Below are positions 1-11,304 of a stretch of DNA of 64,000 bases, in pieces. The position numbers and the translations under genes are program-made. The stretch comes from Spizellomyces sp. 'palustris' (lineage: Eukaryota; Chytridiomycota; Chytridiomycetes; Spizellomycetales; Spizellomycetaceae). The number at the start of each line of letters is the position of its first letter. Position 1 is the first letter of the stretch. The stretch is from NCBI GenBank assembly GCA_006535965.1, contig QEAR01000025.1:1-64000 (forward strand). Direction: 5' to 3'. The notes under the pieces were generated by a model, which had not been told where the DNA came from, made no database searches, and was given only the letters and a program-made list of their open reading frames with translations.

Positions 1-250
1 TCTCTCTCTCTCTCTCTCCAATTCATTACAAGAGTTGTCTCTCCCCATTTCTTACTCTCTCTACTCTTGCAAAGTAATAAAAATGTTTTATATAAAACGG
101 CTTATTGCGTGTCTCTTTTTTCCACGGGTTGAATTTCCCCTCGTGTTTGTTACCCTCAACTTCACTACTAACAACACACACATGCAGGGCTTTTTGGTGT
201 AAACATTCCCCCCCCCCCCCCCTTTCTTCTTGCTTGCTTCTTACTTGCTT
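1..250. repeat. 5' simple repeats (TC)n and C tract
   Basis: The window opens in a TC dinucleotide run (1-18), then more pyrimidine-rich sequence and a run of about 16 C near 208-223, followed by a short CA repeat near 260-273. This is the presumed promoter and 5' leader of the SKN7-like gene. No upstream gene is visible. The window probably starts inside a repeat, so sequence quality here is doubtful. Confidence 0.7.
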
Positions 251-319
251 TTTACGCTCCCACACACACACACACTTGCGAGAACAGACTAGAGAGACAA
301 GGCTTTTGTTAAGCTCTTG

Positions 320-834
320 ATGGCGTCCTCGTCGTCGTCGTCGTCCTNNTCTTCTTCTTCTTCTTCTTCTCTACACCCACAACAACCACAACAGTATCCT
401 ATCATGCGTCCACTACCACCCTATCCTCCTCCTCCTCCTCCTCCTCCTCCTCACTATCCACAGGGTTACGCTCAATATCGTCCTCATCCATTAATGTCGA
501 CGCATCATCACTCTGCTCCCATCCCTCCACCACCTCCCCACGCCCACCACCATCCCCACATGCACCCATACCCAATGCCCATCCTCCACGGACAATACCC
601 TCCTCATCCACAACAACCACAACAACCGCAGCACTATGTGCACTACCCACAAGGCTCATCGATTCCACAACCGCGTCCCATATCCAGGCCGCCGCAGCCA
701 CCGCCGCAGTCAAATCCCCCTCCTCCCTCTCTTCACCACCATCACCATCAACCGCCAGAACAAGCACCACCACTACCACAACAACAAGCAGCACCGCAGC
801 AACAACAACAACAACAACAAGGACAAGGACAAGG

Positions 835-865
<31 letters not shown>

Positions 866-3480
866 GGACAATCGTGTGCGGCGACTGGCACTGCTCAACA
901 ACCAGAACAACAGATTCACGCACACGATACTGTGCACCACAAGACGAGGCAACCGCCTCCCCCGCCCGTTTCGCCCACATCCGCCAACCCTTCTCTTTTG
1001 GCAGACCCAAACAGCCCCACACCGCCACAAGATAATGACGACGCGGATCCCAGCTCGGGTGCTTGTTCATCCACCGCATTGACAGCAACAACAACAACAA
1101 CAACGTCGTCTAGCGGTGTCCCCGATTTCGTTAAAAAGCTCTTTAGAATGCTCGAAGACACGTCCTATGCCGACATTGTCTCGTGGGGTGTGCATGGTGA
1201 TACCTTTGTCGTCAAGGAACCCAATGAATTTGCCAAAAATGTCTTGCCAAAGCATTTCAAGCACAATAACCCTGCGAGTTTTGTTCGGCAGTTGAACAAG
1301 TATGGCTTTCACAAGATAAAGAGTCAGGACGATGGAAGGCTTTATGGGGATCAGGTAAGAGTTGAAAGCGTGAAAAAATGTAAAACTCGTTGTTCACACA
1401 CCCGTCTTTAGGCTTGGGAATTCCAGCATCCAAATTTCCAGTACAATAAAAAGGAAATGCTTGAATCCATTCGTCGCAAAACGCCCGCCTCCAAACCAAA
1501 GACGGTCGCGACGACTGCCAATGGCCCCGCCGCGCCAATGGACGCCTTGACGACGGAGCTGCGCAAAGACACCAATGACCTGCAAACCCAAGTAGACAGT
1601 TTGACCAAATTGCAGTCTGACATTGCGTCGTATTTGCAGGGACTGAGCCGCAACTATCGCATGGTGGTCGAAGAGATTCTCAATTTCAGGAAAAACATGG
1701 TGGCCCAAGATCAGGTCATCCGCAACTTGGTGGATTACATTGTGGGCAAAGACTCTGGGAGTAAGTAGCAATTTTAAAATTTTCTTTTCATGGTCCTCAC
1801 ATTGGCCATGATTTGTATTTTCTAGACGAAAAGTTTCAGCTGCCCAACGCATCGCGGATGGGGCTGCCATCAGCCTCGGCCGAAGCGCCCTCCGTGGCCG
1901 ACGAGAGCTCACCGTTTATTACACCCTTTGCATTCACAAAAACGTCGATACCCTCGTCATCACCCCTGTCCCAGGCCTTTAATGGCCTGCAACCCGACCT
2001 CAACATGAACACCATTATGAACCCGTCGGCCTTGGATTTACCAAAAGAGCAGGCCCAAAAGCTATTGACAACGTATCAACAAGTCGCGCGAGCGAGTTTC
2101 CACCAAATGAATGAAATTAGCCGTCATGTCCGGGAAGCCTATGGCATGATGCAGACACCGCCTCCTGGCTTGAGCCCCACGCCAACAGATAATGTGTCCA
2201 TGGACGCTCGCTCTGGGGAAGGCTTTATGCCCAACGGAGACAGTGTCAGCGGACCCAGCTCTAGCAGTACGACGTCATCGACTGCAAGTAGTAGTGCTAG
2301 TGCGGGTTTATCGGCCAGCGCGGCATTTGCTTCCCAATTGAATACTCAATTGATGCAAACCCAACAACAAGGCGGGTTGACTGTGTTTACCGTGGGTGGA
2401 TTTGCACCCCGGCGGGACGATGGCGTGGACGAAGGAGACAGTTCGGGATCGGGAACGGGGGGATCCCCGAGGCCTCCCAACAGTATGCGCGTCACGAGGG
2501 CCACCTTTGTACCGCCCTGGTGAGTTTCTATTTGGAATGCACATGTGTGTGGGGCGAAAATCATTAAACTAGCCTATTCTAGGTCCGTTCCTCCCAAAGT
2601 CCTCTTGGTAGAAGACGATGTGACCTGCCGCAAACTCTCGAGTAAATTATTGCAAGTCTTTGGGTGTTCGTTTGATGTTGCCGTGGATGGACTGGACGCT
2701 GTGGAACGCATGAATGTGGGCAACAAGTATGATATTGTCCTCATGGTATGTTATGTTCTCTCTTTCGTGTCCTCCTTGTTGTCATCCTTTAATTTTTGTA
2801 CAAGGATATTGTCATGCCGAATTTGGATGGAGTAACCGCCACGAACCGTATCCGGCAATTTGATCAATTGACGCCCATTATTTCAATGACGTCCAATACA
2901 ACCGAAAATGATTGTATGACGTACCTTGCGAATGGGATGAACGACATTTTGGCCAAACCCTTCAACAAGCATAGCATGTTATCCATGATTGAGAGGTATT
3001 GTCTAGTCTCTGTGTCCAACAAGATAATATACAACAAGCTCTTACGAAAATGCAAAACCATTTAGATACTGCAACCACCTCGTTGGCCAACGCGCCGCTG
3101 CACTCGGCATCCCCCCCGCCATCGCCCACCGCCGCCTCCTTCAATCCGAGCCCAGCCGTATTGAAGAAGTGACAGAAGACGAACCCATGGACCTCAAAGA
3201 CCCCCTCTTTTCTGAATCCAACTTTACCGACTTGCTCAACATGCCCATGGGCGAACTAGGCGGACTCGGCATCCAACCCTTTCAGTACCTATCTCCATTG
3301 GATCTCGACTCTTTTGAGGGGTTGAATGCCCCTGCGAGTGATTCAGAGAGTTCGCTGAGTGGGTCGCCTATGGAGAGGGCGGAGATGGAGGAATTGGGGT
3401 ACGAGTTTTCGGGACGGAAACGGGAGGCTTGTGAGTTGGGATTGGCAATTGGGATGGGAGTGAAGCGAAGGAGGGCCTAA
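320..3480 (+). CDS. SKN7: SKN7-like HSF/response-regulator transcription factor
   Basis: Stress-response transcription factor and phosphorelay output regulator, expected to be nuclear. Proposed exons are 320-1354, 1412-1760, 1826-2519, 2583-2745, 2805-2995 and 3066-3480; phases agree and give about 948 aa. The first ~260 residues are low-complexity (Ser, Pro, His, Gln runs). An HSF-type DNA-binding domain follows at about 267-375 (FRMLEDTSYADIVSWG, NPASFVRQLNKYGFHKI). Next comes a coiled coil with heptad-like spacing, a Ser/Gly-rich linker, and a receiver domain at about 693-810. The receiver has VEDD, the phospho-acceptor Asp in DIVMPNLDG (about D748, at an exon start) and the late LAKPF lysine. 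HSF plus receiver is diagnostic of fungal Skn7/Prr1. It is longer than yeast Skn7 because of the N-terminal repeats. Two undetermined bases (348-349) lie in the Ser codon run, so the N-terminal length is uncertain. Confidence 0.95.
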
Positions 3481-4095
3481 GCGTTTTGTTGATTTTTTGC
3501 GTTGTGAGGGGATACCATTTTTTTGTTGTTTTGTGGTTTTTGTTTTTGGATACGTGTGGAAAACTGAAAACAAGGAAAAAACTCTTGGGATATTTGGTGG
3601 TTTGTTTTTTCGGACTTATGTAAATGATTCTTTTGTGTGCTGTTGTGTGTGTGTGTTTTTTTTTTTAAAAAAAAAAGAAAGATAAGATTTCTTTTTTATT
3701 TTTTGCATGCTTTGTTTTACTGTCTTTTGTATGTGTGCTTTGATTATTCTTTTTTGCTTACGGACTTGTCACAACCATATTGCAACTGGGGTTTGTGTTT
3801 TTTAACATTGTCCATGCTACTTGTCATTTTCGTGATGATATGATTTTCCCAAATAATGCATGTTCACTACCCTATCAACAATACGGACTTTTGTGAGAAT
3901 TTTTTTGAATGTGCATGTCCATTCCATTTGGATTTCTTTTTCAATGCATGATATGGTGAAATTCAACATGTCATGTATACAATACAACCAATAAATGTAA
4001 TCAGTATACTTTTGCGAATCGTATTACAAATTCAAAGCCTTGTTACCTACACCCAACCAAACTCATATCCATCTCACCAAAAAAACCCAAAACTC
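3481..4095. other. T-rich intergenic region between convergent genes
   Basis: AT-rich, T-tract-rich sequence after the SKN7-like stop, including a T/A homopolymer junction near 3655-3680. No convincing coding sequence is seen. It probably holds the 3' UTRs of the two convergent genes. Confidence 0.6.
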
Positions 4096-4690
4096 CTACT
4101 TGAAAAACCCTCCTTTAAACTTTCCAAACTTTCCCCCCTTCCACTTTCCTCCCCACTTGCCCCATTTAGGTCCCTTGAACCCCTTCCGCTTCCACTTTTT
4201 ATGATGCCCAAACCCATGATGCGGACGCAAAATACCAGAGAGGGCATACATACCCGCCGCACCACCCAACGCACCCGCCGCCATACCCATCCCACTTGAT
4301 CCACCACCGCTATGGTGGGTTGACATGCCGGGTATCATTCCACCCAGTCCCATGGGTCCCATTGACCCCATTCCCAATGGCTTGGCTTGTTGGTACTGTG
4401 GTGCGTATTGCTGTTGTTGGTATTGTTGGGGGATGTATGTACTTGGTTGGGGTGTGTATTGAGGGGGGGGTGTGTGGTGGGGTTGTGGGTAGGAAGGGGG
4501 ATAGTAGGATGGTGGGTGGGTTGTGCGAGGGTCAGTCCAGGTTGTTGTTTGGGTGGTCGTGTCTAGTGAGATGTGTGAGGGGAGGATTGACAAGATGGTG
4601 ATGAGCAAGTTACTTACCGACGAAAAAGTACCGTTGAAAGTTTGGATCCCATTGGGTTATCCAGCCTGGTGGGAGTGGACGAGAATCCAT
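4096..4690 (-). CDS. WW-domain protein with Pro/Gln-Tyr and Gly-Lys-rich tail
   Basis: Two exons (4690-4618 and 4562-4096) give 179 aa. The first exon supplies most of a WW domain, MDSRPLPPGW...WDPNFQRYFFV, and the second completes it with TTTWTDPR. Both signature tryptophans (W10, W33) and the final Pro (P36) are present. WW domains bind proline-rich or PPxY partners. The rest is low-complexity: a Pro/Tyr/Gln-rich stretch, then a Gly/Met-rich segment, then a basic tail with repeated Gly, Lys, Phe and Trp. Small fungal proteins with one N-terminal WW domain and a Gly/Lys/His-rich tail exist, but their job is unknown to me. The start is the first ATG, two residues before the domain. No membrane segment or signal peptide is evident beyond the Gly/Ala-rich middle. 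Confidence 0.85.
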
Positions 4691-4918
4691 TTATCGATTT
4701 ATTGTAAAAAAAAAAAAACTAAAAAAGCTTTAATGTGTGTAAGATGAGTTTGGGGGAAAACTAAAGCGAGAGGCGGAACGTGTTGTGGGCCATGTTTAGC
4801 TTGGAGGCAGGATTGGAGGGGGGGCTGAGTTTACTTAAAAACGTGATCATGTTCAATGACACGCGAACGCGGTCCCAACACACAACACACTCTTTCATCG
4901 GTTTTCGACGACGGAACA

Positions 4919-5455
4919 ATGTCGAATAGGTATAAAGACCCATCACAACCTCACAAACCTCACAAAAACTAACAAACTCGAACAAAATAGATACGACCCA
5001 ACGGACCGCCTTCTAGACCAAAACGATGCATCCCTCACCAATCTCACGTCAAAAGTCTCAACCTTGAAACACGTACGTCCGCACTTTTACTCACGCTAAT
5101 GTACACAATAACAAAACTAGACGTTAGATTTCAATGGACATTTACGATGGAGTCCAAGATGACCACCGGTAAACGTAACATATCCATTTCGGCCATGTAT
5201 AGTTGTATTCACCTTTTTTTTTTTTAGACGGTTAGATGGTCTTGTAAGTACACACATACGCATATTGACGACTTGCAAGATTTCTCATGTCCCACGTAGT
5301 CAACGACTTTTACGTCAGCGCGGACAGAGGTGATGGCGAGTGCTCGACGGCTACATACGACCTTGACAGTGCGGTATGGGAGGAATGCGTGGAAGGTTAT
5401 TGGGTGTTTGGTGGGGGTTGTGGTAGTTTGGCTAATTTGGAGGCGGTGGGCGTAA
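4919..5455 (+). CDS. BET1/SFT1-like Golgi SNARE
   Basis: Tail-anchored Qc-SNARE, expected on Golgi membranes in ER-Golgi or intra-Golgi fusion. Five small exons (4919-4929, 4991-5072, 5128-5168, 5228-5243, 5300-5455) join in phase to 101 aa. Exon 1 is 11 nt and exon 4 only 16 nt. The protein starts MSNRYDP. It then carries a SNARE heptad region (LTNLTSKVSTLKH, ISMDIYDGVQDDHRRLDGL, with the central glutamine at the zero-layer position). It ends in a hydrophobic anchor (VIGCLVGVVVVWLIW) and RRWA. The order and the C-terminal anchor match BET1, GS15/BET1L and yeast Sft1. Which of these is the orthologue cannot be settled by eye. No single long ORF exists here, so ORF-based callers would miss it. 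Confidence 0.85.
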
Positions 5456-5480
5456 CTACGAGTGTGAAAGTTGTGATATA

Positions 5481-5575
5481 CCACCCCCCCCCCCCCNNTT
5501 TTTAAAAACCCCCCCCCCCCCCCCCACATGACACGCACACACGCACACACGCACACACACATATATGTATATAAG
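5481..5575. repeat. C-tract/CA-repeat block with assembly Ns
   Basis: Two long C tracts flank TTTTTAAAAA, with two undetermined bases at 5497-5498. A CACACG-type microsatellite follows (about 5525-5565). It separates the SNARE gene from the convergent NCKAP1 gene. The exact length is probably unreliable. Confidence 0.8.
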
Positions 5576-5621
5576 CAAAAGAAAAAAACAAATTGGTTTT
5601 ATTTCGGAATTTTTTACATTT

Positions 5622-8600
5622 TTAAAATGCTACTTCGTCTTCACCCGCAATAGGCATGGCAACCCGTTTTGCATCCCGTTTTCGATGGACTTGTCCCGTG
5701 ATGGATTGGAATAAAGCGTGTGGAATAAGGGTTTCGATTGTGTCGGGTGTCAGCGTCGTCAACGTTGTAAACTAACGAGTTGTGAATTTTTCAAAAAGTT
5801 AAAAGATTTGAGTATGGTCAAGAAATTTTGGTTGGACTGGTAACTTACTCTTTTAAGGACAAGAAACGCAGACTCTAAATGTTTTGTTTGCAATTCTTTA
5901 TCCGTCGTTCGATTCACTAACCGCATCAACACCGTAGAAGCCACCTAAAACACATCCCATCAAAAACCTTTAAAAAACAAAACCCTAAACAACAAAACCA
6001 AAATACACAAAAAAACTCACCTTACAAAACTCTTGTTCCCCCTCAGTCCCTCTCAAGAGCACCGCCCAAGCCTCCGCAAGACAATGCCCATTATTCTCCA
6101 ACCCATCAATAAACGCATTATACGCTCCCCCTTCATCAAATGCCACATGCCATAATTGGGTTGTGTAGAGGTAGGGGAGGAGACTCCAGAGTCCTGCATC
6201 GGACGTTCCGGTCATGATACCCAGTGCAGTGGTGATACGGGTGTCGATGCGGGTTGTGAGGCCTATATCGTTTGCGAGGGTGTCCACGGCCTTGAATTGT
6301 GTGGATTTTAGTACTGTCATTTTACGGTACGATGCAAAAACAATACGGCCATGCGCGGTTGTTTTTTTTTTTTTCAGGTATGTTTACCTTGAAGGGCCGT
6401 ACACCTGCGGTATTGGGCGCATAATGCCTATGCGCGGTCTCAATACACGTAAAAAGGTGACCGCATTTTTCAAGCAAGACTTTTTGGACGGCTTCTGAAA
6501 GGAGGTGTCGGAATGTGAGGATGAAGCCGAGGGTGATGGTTTTGGAGGCATGGTCCTTGATATCTTTTTAATTTTTATGAATACTATAACACAATCCGAC
6601 CAAAAATCTAAAAAAGATGAACTTACTTTTAAACTTTTTCAAAATCTCTAAACATCTCCCTTCATCCATCCATGATGCCTTGAGCCTTTCCAACACTTCT
6701 TGATATTGCAGTAACACATCCTACGTAAAAACGCGTAACCACATCCAATTAAAAAAAACTCGTTAAATGAATAAAAACCAGAAAGACATTACCCTGGTCG
6801 CATTCACCAACCCCCCAACCATCCGCACAAACTGCTCATCCATAAACCGCGCACCTTGTGGACCCACCAACTCGCACAGCGCCGAGAGTTCTTTTAAACA
6901 AATTAGTCAGACACACATGCATATAAACTAAAAGATAAAATGGTACCATTGATATCGGTAAATGTTTCGGCTTGGAGGGATAAATGCCCACGACTTAGAA
7001 ACGCACGACGGTTGGGTGAATAACAAATTGTTCCTGTCGTTGCGCGTGAGCCAATTAGTTCCGAGTACCTTTAAAAGAAACAACCAAAAAAAAAATCAAT
7101 ATAAAATAATGCATGGGTACTTGTCAAGTAGAGGTGTTTTTTAATGTACCATGCCATGTAAATAACCAAAAAAGGCTGGTTCGTCCCAATGGGTGTTGGC
7201 TTCGATTTAGGTTTCTTGATTGGTTGACTGGCGGGGTAAACCATTTGATCTGTTTGTGCATCCGCATAGTCTCTTGCCCTATGATTATAAAAATTAGTTG
7301 TAGTCCGCGCAACATCTTACTGTTTTTTTCTTTTTGAATACAAGTGAACTTACGCTGTATAATTAACAGCTTCCAATAACACCTCTCGAATCGCCAATGT
7401 ACAGCTCATTGGAACTACAAAAACCCCCCAAGTAACTTTTTAGCACACCACACACTTCAGCACACGCACAGAGTTTGAAACTATACCCAAGTTATCCATA
7501 AACCGGACGGCAGAGAGGTACCCCCTCACCTCATTCAAAAACACAGACGGACGCTTAACATCAAACGATAACCCTTCCTCTGTCGGATGACTCCCCCCCA
7601 ATCCCGCGAAACCTGATGGACTCGGTGTATCAGGTGATTTATAAATTGATGAAATAAGATGCCTAAACCCCATCATGAGCCCCCAAAAAAAAACAAGAAA
7701 AAAAAAGATATAGTACGTACGATTGGAACCGCTCCGCAAGTGTCTCGAGAAAGAATTCAATGGGGTGGAATTCGGAATCGTATACGATGGTCGTGATGGG
7801 GTTCGAAAGTGCAAACAAGAGATTTCGTAAAAGTTGCTTCTGTCGTTCCAGACTAGGCAAAAAAAAAAAAAAAAATCAACACATTCAATCACCCACACAA
7901 ATACAAAAAACGAATACATATATATGTAAACATTTACCTCCTGGCTCCTGGATCCACTCCACTCAATACACTCTCCCACCCCGGTTTTGCAACAACCCTT
8001 TCAGCAGCCTGTTTCTTTTTCTTTTTCCGATCCCCTTTTGTTGACACGGCTTCTTGAGTGAGGGTTTGGTTCGTGTAGTTGATAATGTGTAATGCGATAT
8101 CATGGGCAAGGCTTCCAGCATATTGACCAAGAACGGAATAGACTTCGGTTGCAAAGAGGACGGAATGGATTGTTAAATGTTTTGCCTGTTTTTTGTTTGT
8201 TGGATGTGGTTTTGTGATGAGTAGGTTGTGTAAAGTATAACGAAATTGAATATACCTCGGCAGGCCACGATGGACTGATATTCGACAAGAATTCCTCAGC
8301 GAGAGACCCCAATGCCCCCGTATATCGTACCCATTCCGGAAAACTATCCATACATTCTTTTAAATGCTCGTGTAAAGCGGTTTGGTAAAAGCATAAATCA
8401 CGGAGACTCGAATGCTGGTCGATGCAGTCATCAAAATTGTCCAACCATCTACGGAATGCAAATGGCTTTTAAAAACACTTTTTTTCCGCGCTCATACAAG
8501 AAACACTTTTGACACGGTAATGTGGGGAACACTACATACCGTGATCGTTCACACAGATCCGTCATGAGCCATGTAATGTCTGAAATATTGGCGACACCCC

Positions 8601-10945
8601 CCGCAGAAGGCAATGCCGCACACACTTGGAAACGAAGCCAGTTGAGTCGTAGTGCCTACAAAAAAAAATACCCCCACATCATAACCCAACATTAAAAAAA
8701 AACGGGTCTGAAAAAAAAATAGTTTGAGCACAAAAGTACCTCTAACCCTCCACCATCAATCAGCTCCCCCATCTCATCCGTTGTAAACATTGTAATCAAC
8801 CGATGGATTTCCTTTAACAGTATCCCCATATTCTCGACCTCGAGATCAGGCCCCAAGGCATTATCAATGAGCTGTAACAGATTTGGAGCGTAGAATTGAG
8901 CGATTTGGCTTGCAAAGTGGTCTCGAATGACTAGATAATGCAATAGAACAATACGTCAACACCCAAACGAGATAAAAAAAACCCCTCCACCCATGGAGGA
9001 AAACAATGCATGAACACATACCATCAACATTTTTGCGTAAACTTTTGGCCAAATCCTTAATGAGCCAAATCAACTCTACAACACCAACATCCAACAACCG
9101 GACATCCTTTTTGCCTTTCCGCTTCCCCATGGCATCCATATCAAGATGGTAAAAGTACCATAAAATCTCATCTCGCGCGAATCCCATGGCACCTGCTACC
9201 ATCTGTCTCAAAACATTATGAACGCGGGTATCAATACCATGCATATTGAGACATTTACCGGAAATTTACTACAGAGAATCCGACGCTCCCCGCATAGACA
9301 CAGCATTTGTTTGATTTGGTGTCGAAGGTAGTCTCGTCGTTCTTTATGAAAAATGGGGGCCGTTGTTGCCGTTACGGTCAGCGTATCACTAAAGCAAAAC
9401 ATCCACATTCAACCAAAACGAAATTTTGAATCGACTTAGAAAAACACATTATACCTAACAACCCCCTTCATATTCGGCAACTTTTTGTACGCCTTTGAAG
9501 AGTGCTCGTATTCTCCTATAATATTCAACATCTATTTCAAAAGCGTGAGCTAATTTGTTTTACATGGCCTCATGGGTATGGTGATAATTTAATTTTGTTC
9601 TGTTACCTCGTTCCGAACCAAGGGCAATGCATATCCGTAGCTTAACCCTTGCTTTAACAACTCGATACAGGCAGGCTGTTTCCCAACCTCGGATGGACAC
9701 ACCAAAAATCCAATGACCAAAATATTGAATTGGCGATTCATGATGGTTAATCCTCTCAAATGCTACCACACCCCAAAAAAAGGAAACAATAAACAAACAA
9801 ACAAACACACATAAAATTCAAAACAAAAAAACAAAATCTTTTAATATCGTACCTTTTCATCAGGCTCAGGCGCCTTAATCCCACTCATCTCTGGCGTCAA
9901 ACTCAAAATCGCCATTTTCCGAAAATTATCCGCCGTCATACACAACCTCTGATCCAAATCCGGTTTCATCTCCAAAAGCAATGACACAATCTTTGGTGCA
10001 AGTGTCGTACAATTGTCTTGGATCACTGGTAATGGTTTCTCATACGCGAGTAGGAATTTCGAAAGTCTAACCAAAAAAAAGAATAAACATAATAACCAAC
10101 AATCAATAAAAAAAATCCTCTAGTTTTAAACCACGAAATTTATATTTACTCATTTACTCACCTATTAAAATTCCGCTCTGGTTCCCCAAAATCCACTAAC
10201 CACGCCTTACAATACCCAGCAGCAATCAGTTTTCGCTCAGGTCCCAAGGACGCCAACATGTAAATAACCGATACATGATCCACAAGTAAATCCAAAAACG
10301 AATTGACAAGATCGGGGTTGATATCAAACTACAAACAACATTGATGTGTGTGTTTTAACATTTTTTTGGATATGTGTGGTATTGGGATGACGATAACTTA
10401 CACTGAAATTCACAAGATTAATCGATTCTTGCAAAACAACCAAACTAATCTCGATAAAATCCATGGCGGCAACAAGGAGGGCATAGTACGGTCGAAGTTC
10501 ATCCAATACTTGAACATGAACATCACGAAATGCCTGAGCCCTCGAATCCTACACAAACAATAAAATAAAATTCATGTAACCAAAACCATTAGGAAAAAAC
10601 AATATTATATATATATATTAGAAAATCCCAACTTGCCTTGGTCAACTCTGCCAACTCTGGAAACTTTTTCATCATCTTCTTCCAAACGTCTCCTAAATTC
10701 GGATCGTTGAGACATTTTATTTTTTCGAGTGCTGGGCGGGAGGGGGATACGGGTGTTAGGGAGGCACCGTTGTATGTGTACGATACGTCTGGGGAGCCGC
10801 CCTTGGAGAGGATATCGGTGGGTGATGTGAGGGGTGTCGAGACGTCGGAGGCGATGGCGTGTTTGGCGCAGTATAGAGCTGTTAGGAGCCCGCGGGCGTG
10901 GGAGTGGAGAGAGAGAAGATGGTCGGCCCACTTGTTCATGTCCAT
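5622..10945 (-). CDS. NCKAP1: NCKAP1/Nap1 (HEM family), SCAR/WAVE complex subunit
   Basis: Large scaffold subunit of the SCAR/WAVE regulatory complex, which relays Rac and membrane signals to Arp2/3 actin nucleation. I join 23 exons, the first 10945-10637 and the last 5771-5622. All phases agree, giving about 1,210 aa (human NCKAP1 about 1,130). Similarity to HEM/Nap1 proteins runs along the whole length. Markers are the N-terminal NKWADHLLSLHSHARGLLTAL, the central GFARDEILWYFYHLD, ALRLNWLRFQVC, a block equivalent to WYxELLxxxSNGxIAYFPAxKAF of animals, KTITLGFILTFRHLL, and C-terminal ENNGHCLAEAW. Intron 1 appears to be GC-AG (AAG|GCAAGT at 10636). The start is the first ATG upstream of this block (MDMNKW; MNKW at 10939 is an alternative). 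No frame break was needed. Loss of this family in most fungi makes it a lineage marker. Confidence 0.93.
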
Positions 10946-11304
10946 GATGTGCAACCTTGCCAATAGTTAAAAGATGGCAAGTTGTACTCAAAGCGTTAAG
11001 CACACTGTTGAGCGCGTCGCTGATTACGCGACCTCTTATTCAAGCACCCACCTGGGACACGTGGCTTGTCTCGAAGCTTCCCACCCAGCTTATCGCCTCA
11101 TGACTCTCAAGTAAACAACACAGACGAGGAGAAGACGAGTACACAAGAAAGCATTGCACACACTTGGTAACGACTCAAAGATATATTCAAGAAGCGAACG
11201 GGATATGAAGGTTACGGCAAATTGCGCCCAAATATACAAGTAATTATGGTAATAAAACGTCACCCAAAAGGCTGTATGTACAGAAAAAACCAGGACCAGG
11301 TCCA
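10946..11304. other. Intergenic region between NCKAP1 start and kinase end
   Basis: About 360 nt that should hold the NCKAP1 promoter and the 3' UTR of the tandem upstream kinase gene. No convincing coding sequence or RNA gene was seen. Confidence 0.5.

Noticed and set aside
402-1103. Long minus-strand open frame rich in Val and Leu
   Set aside because: It is the antisense of the CAA/CCT/CAC codon runs in the SKN7-like gene. Repeats of three keep all frames open.
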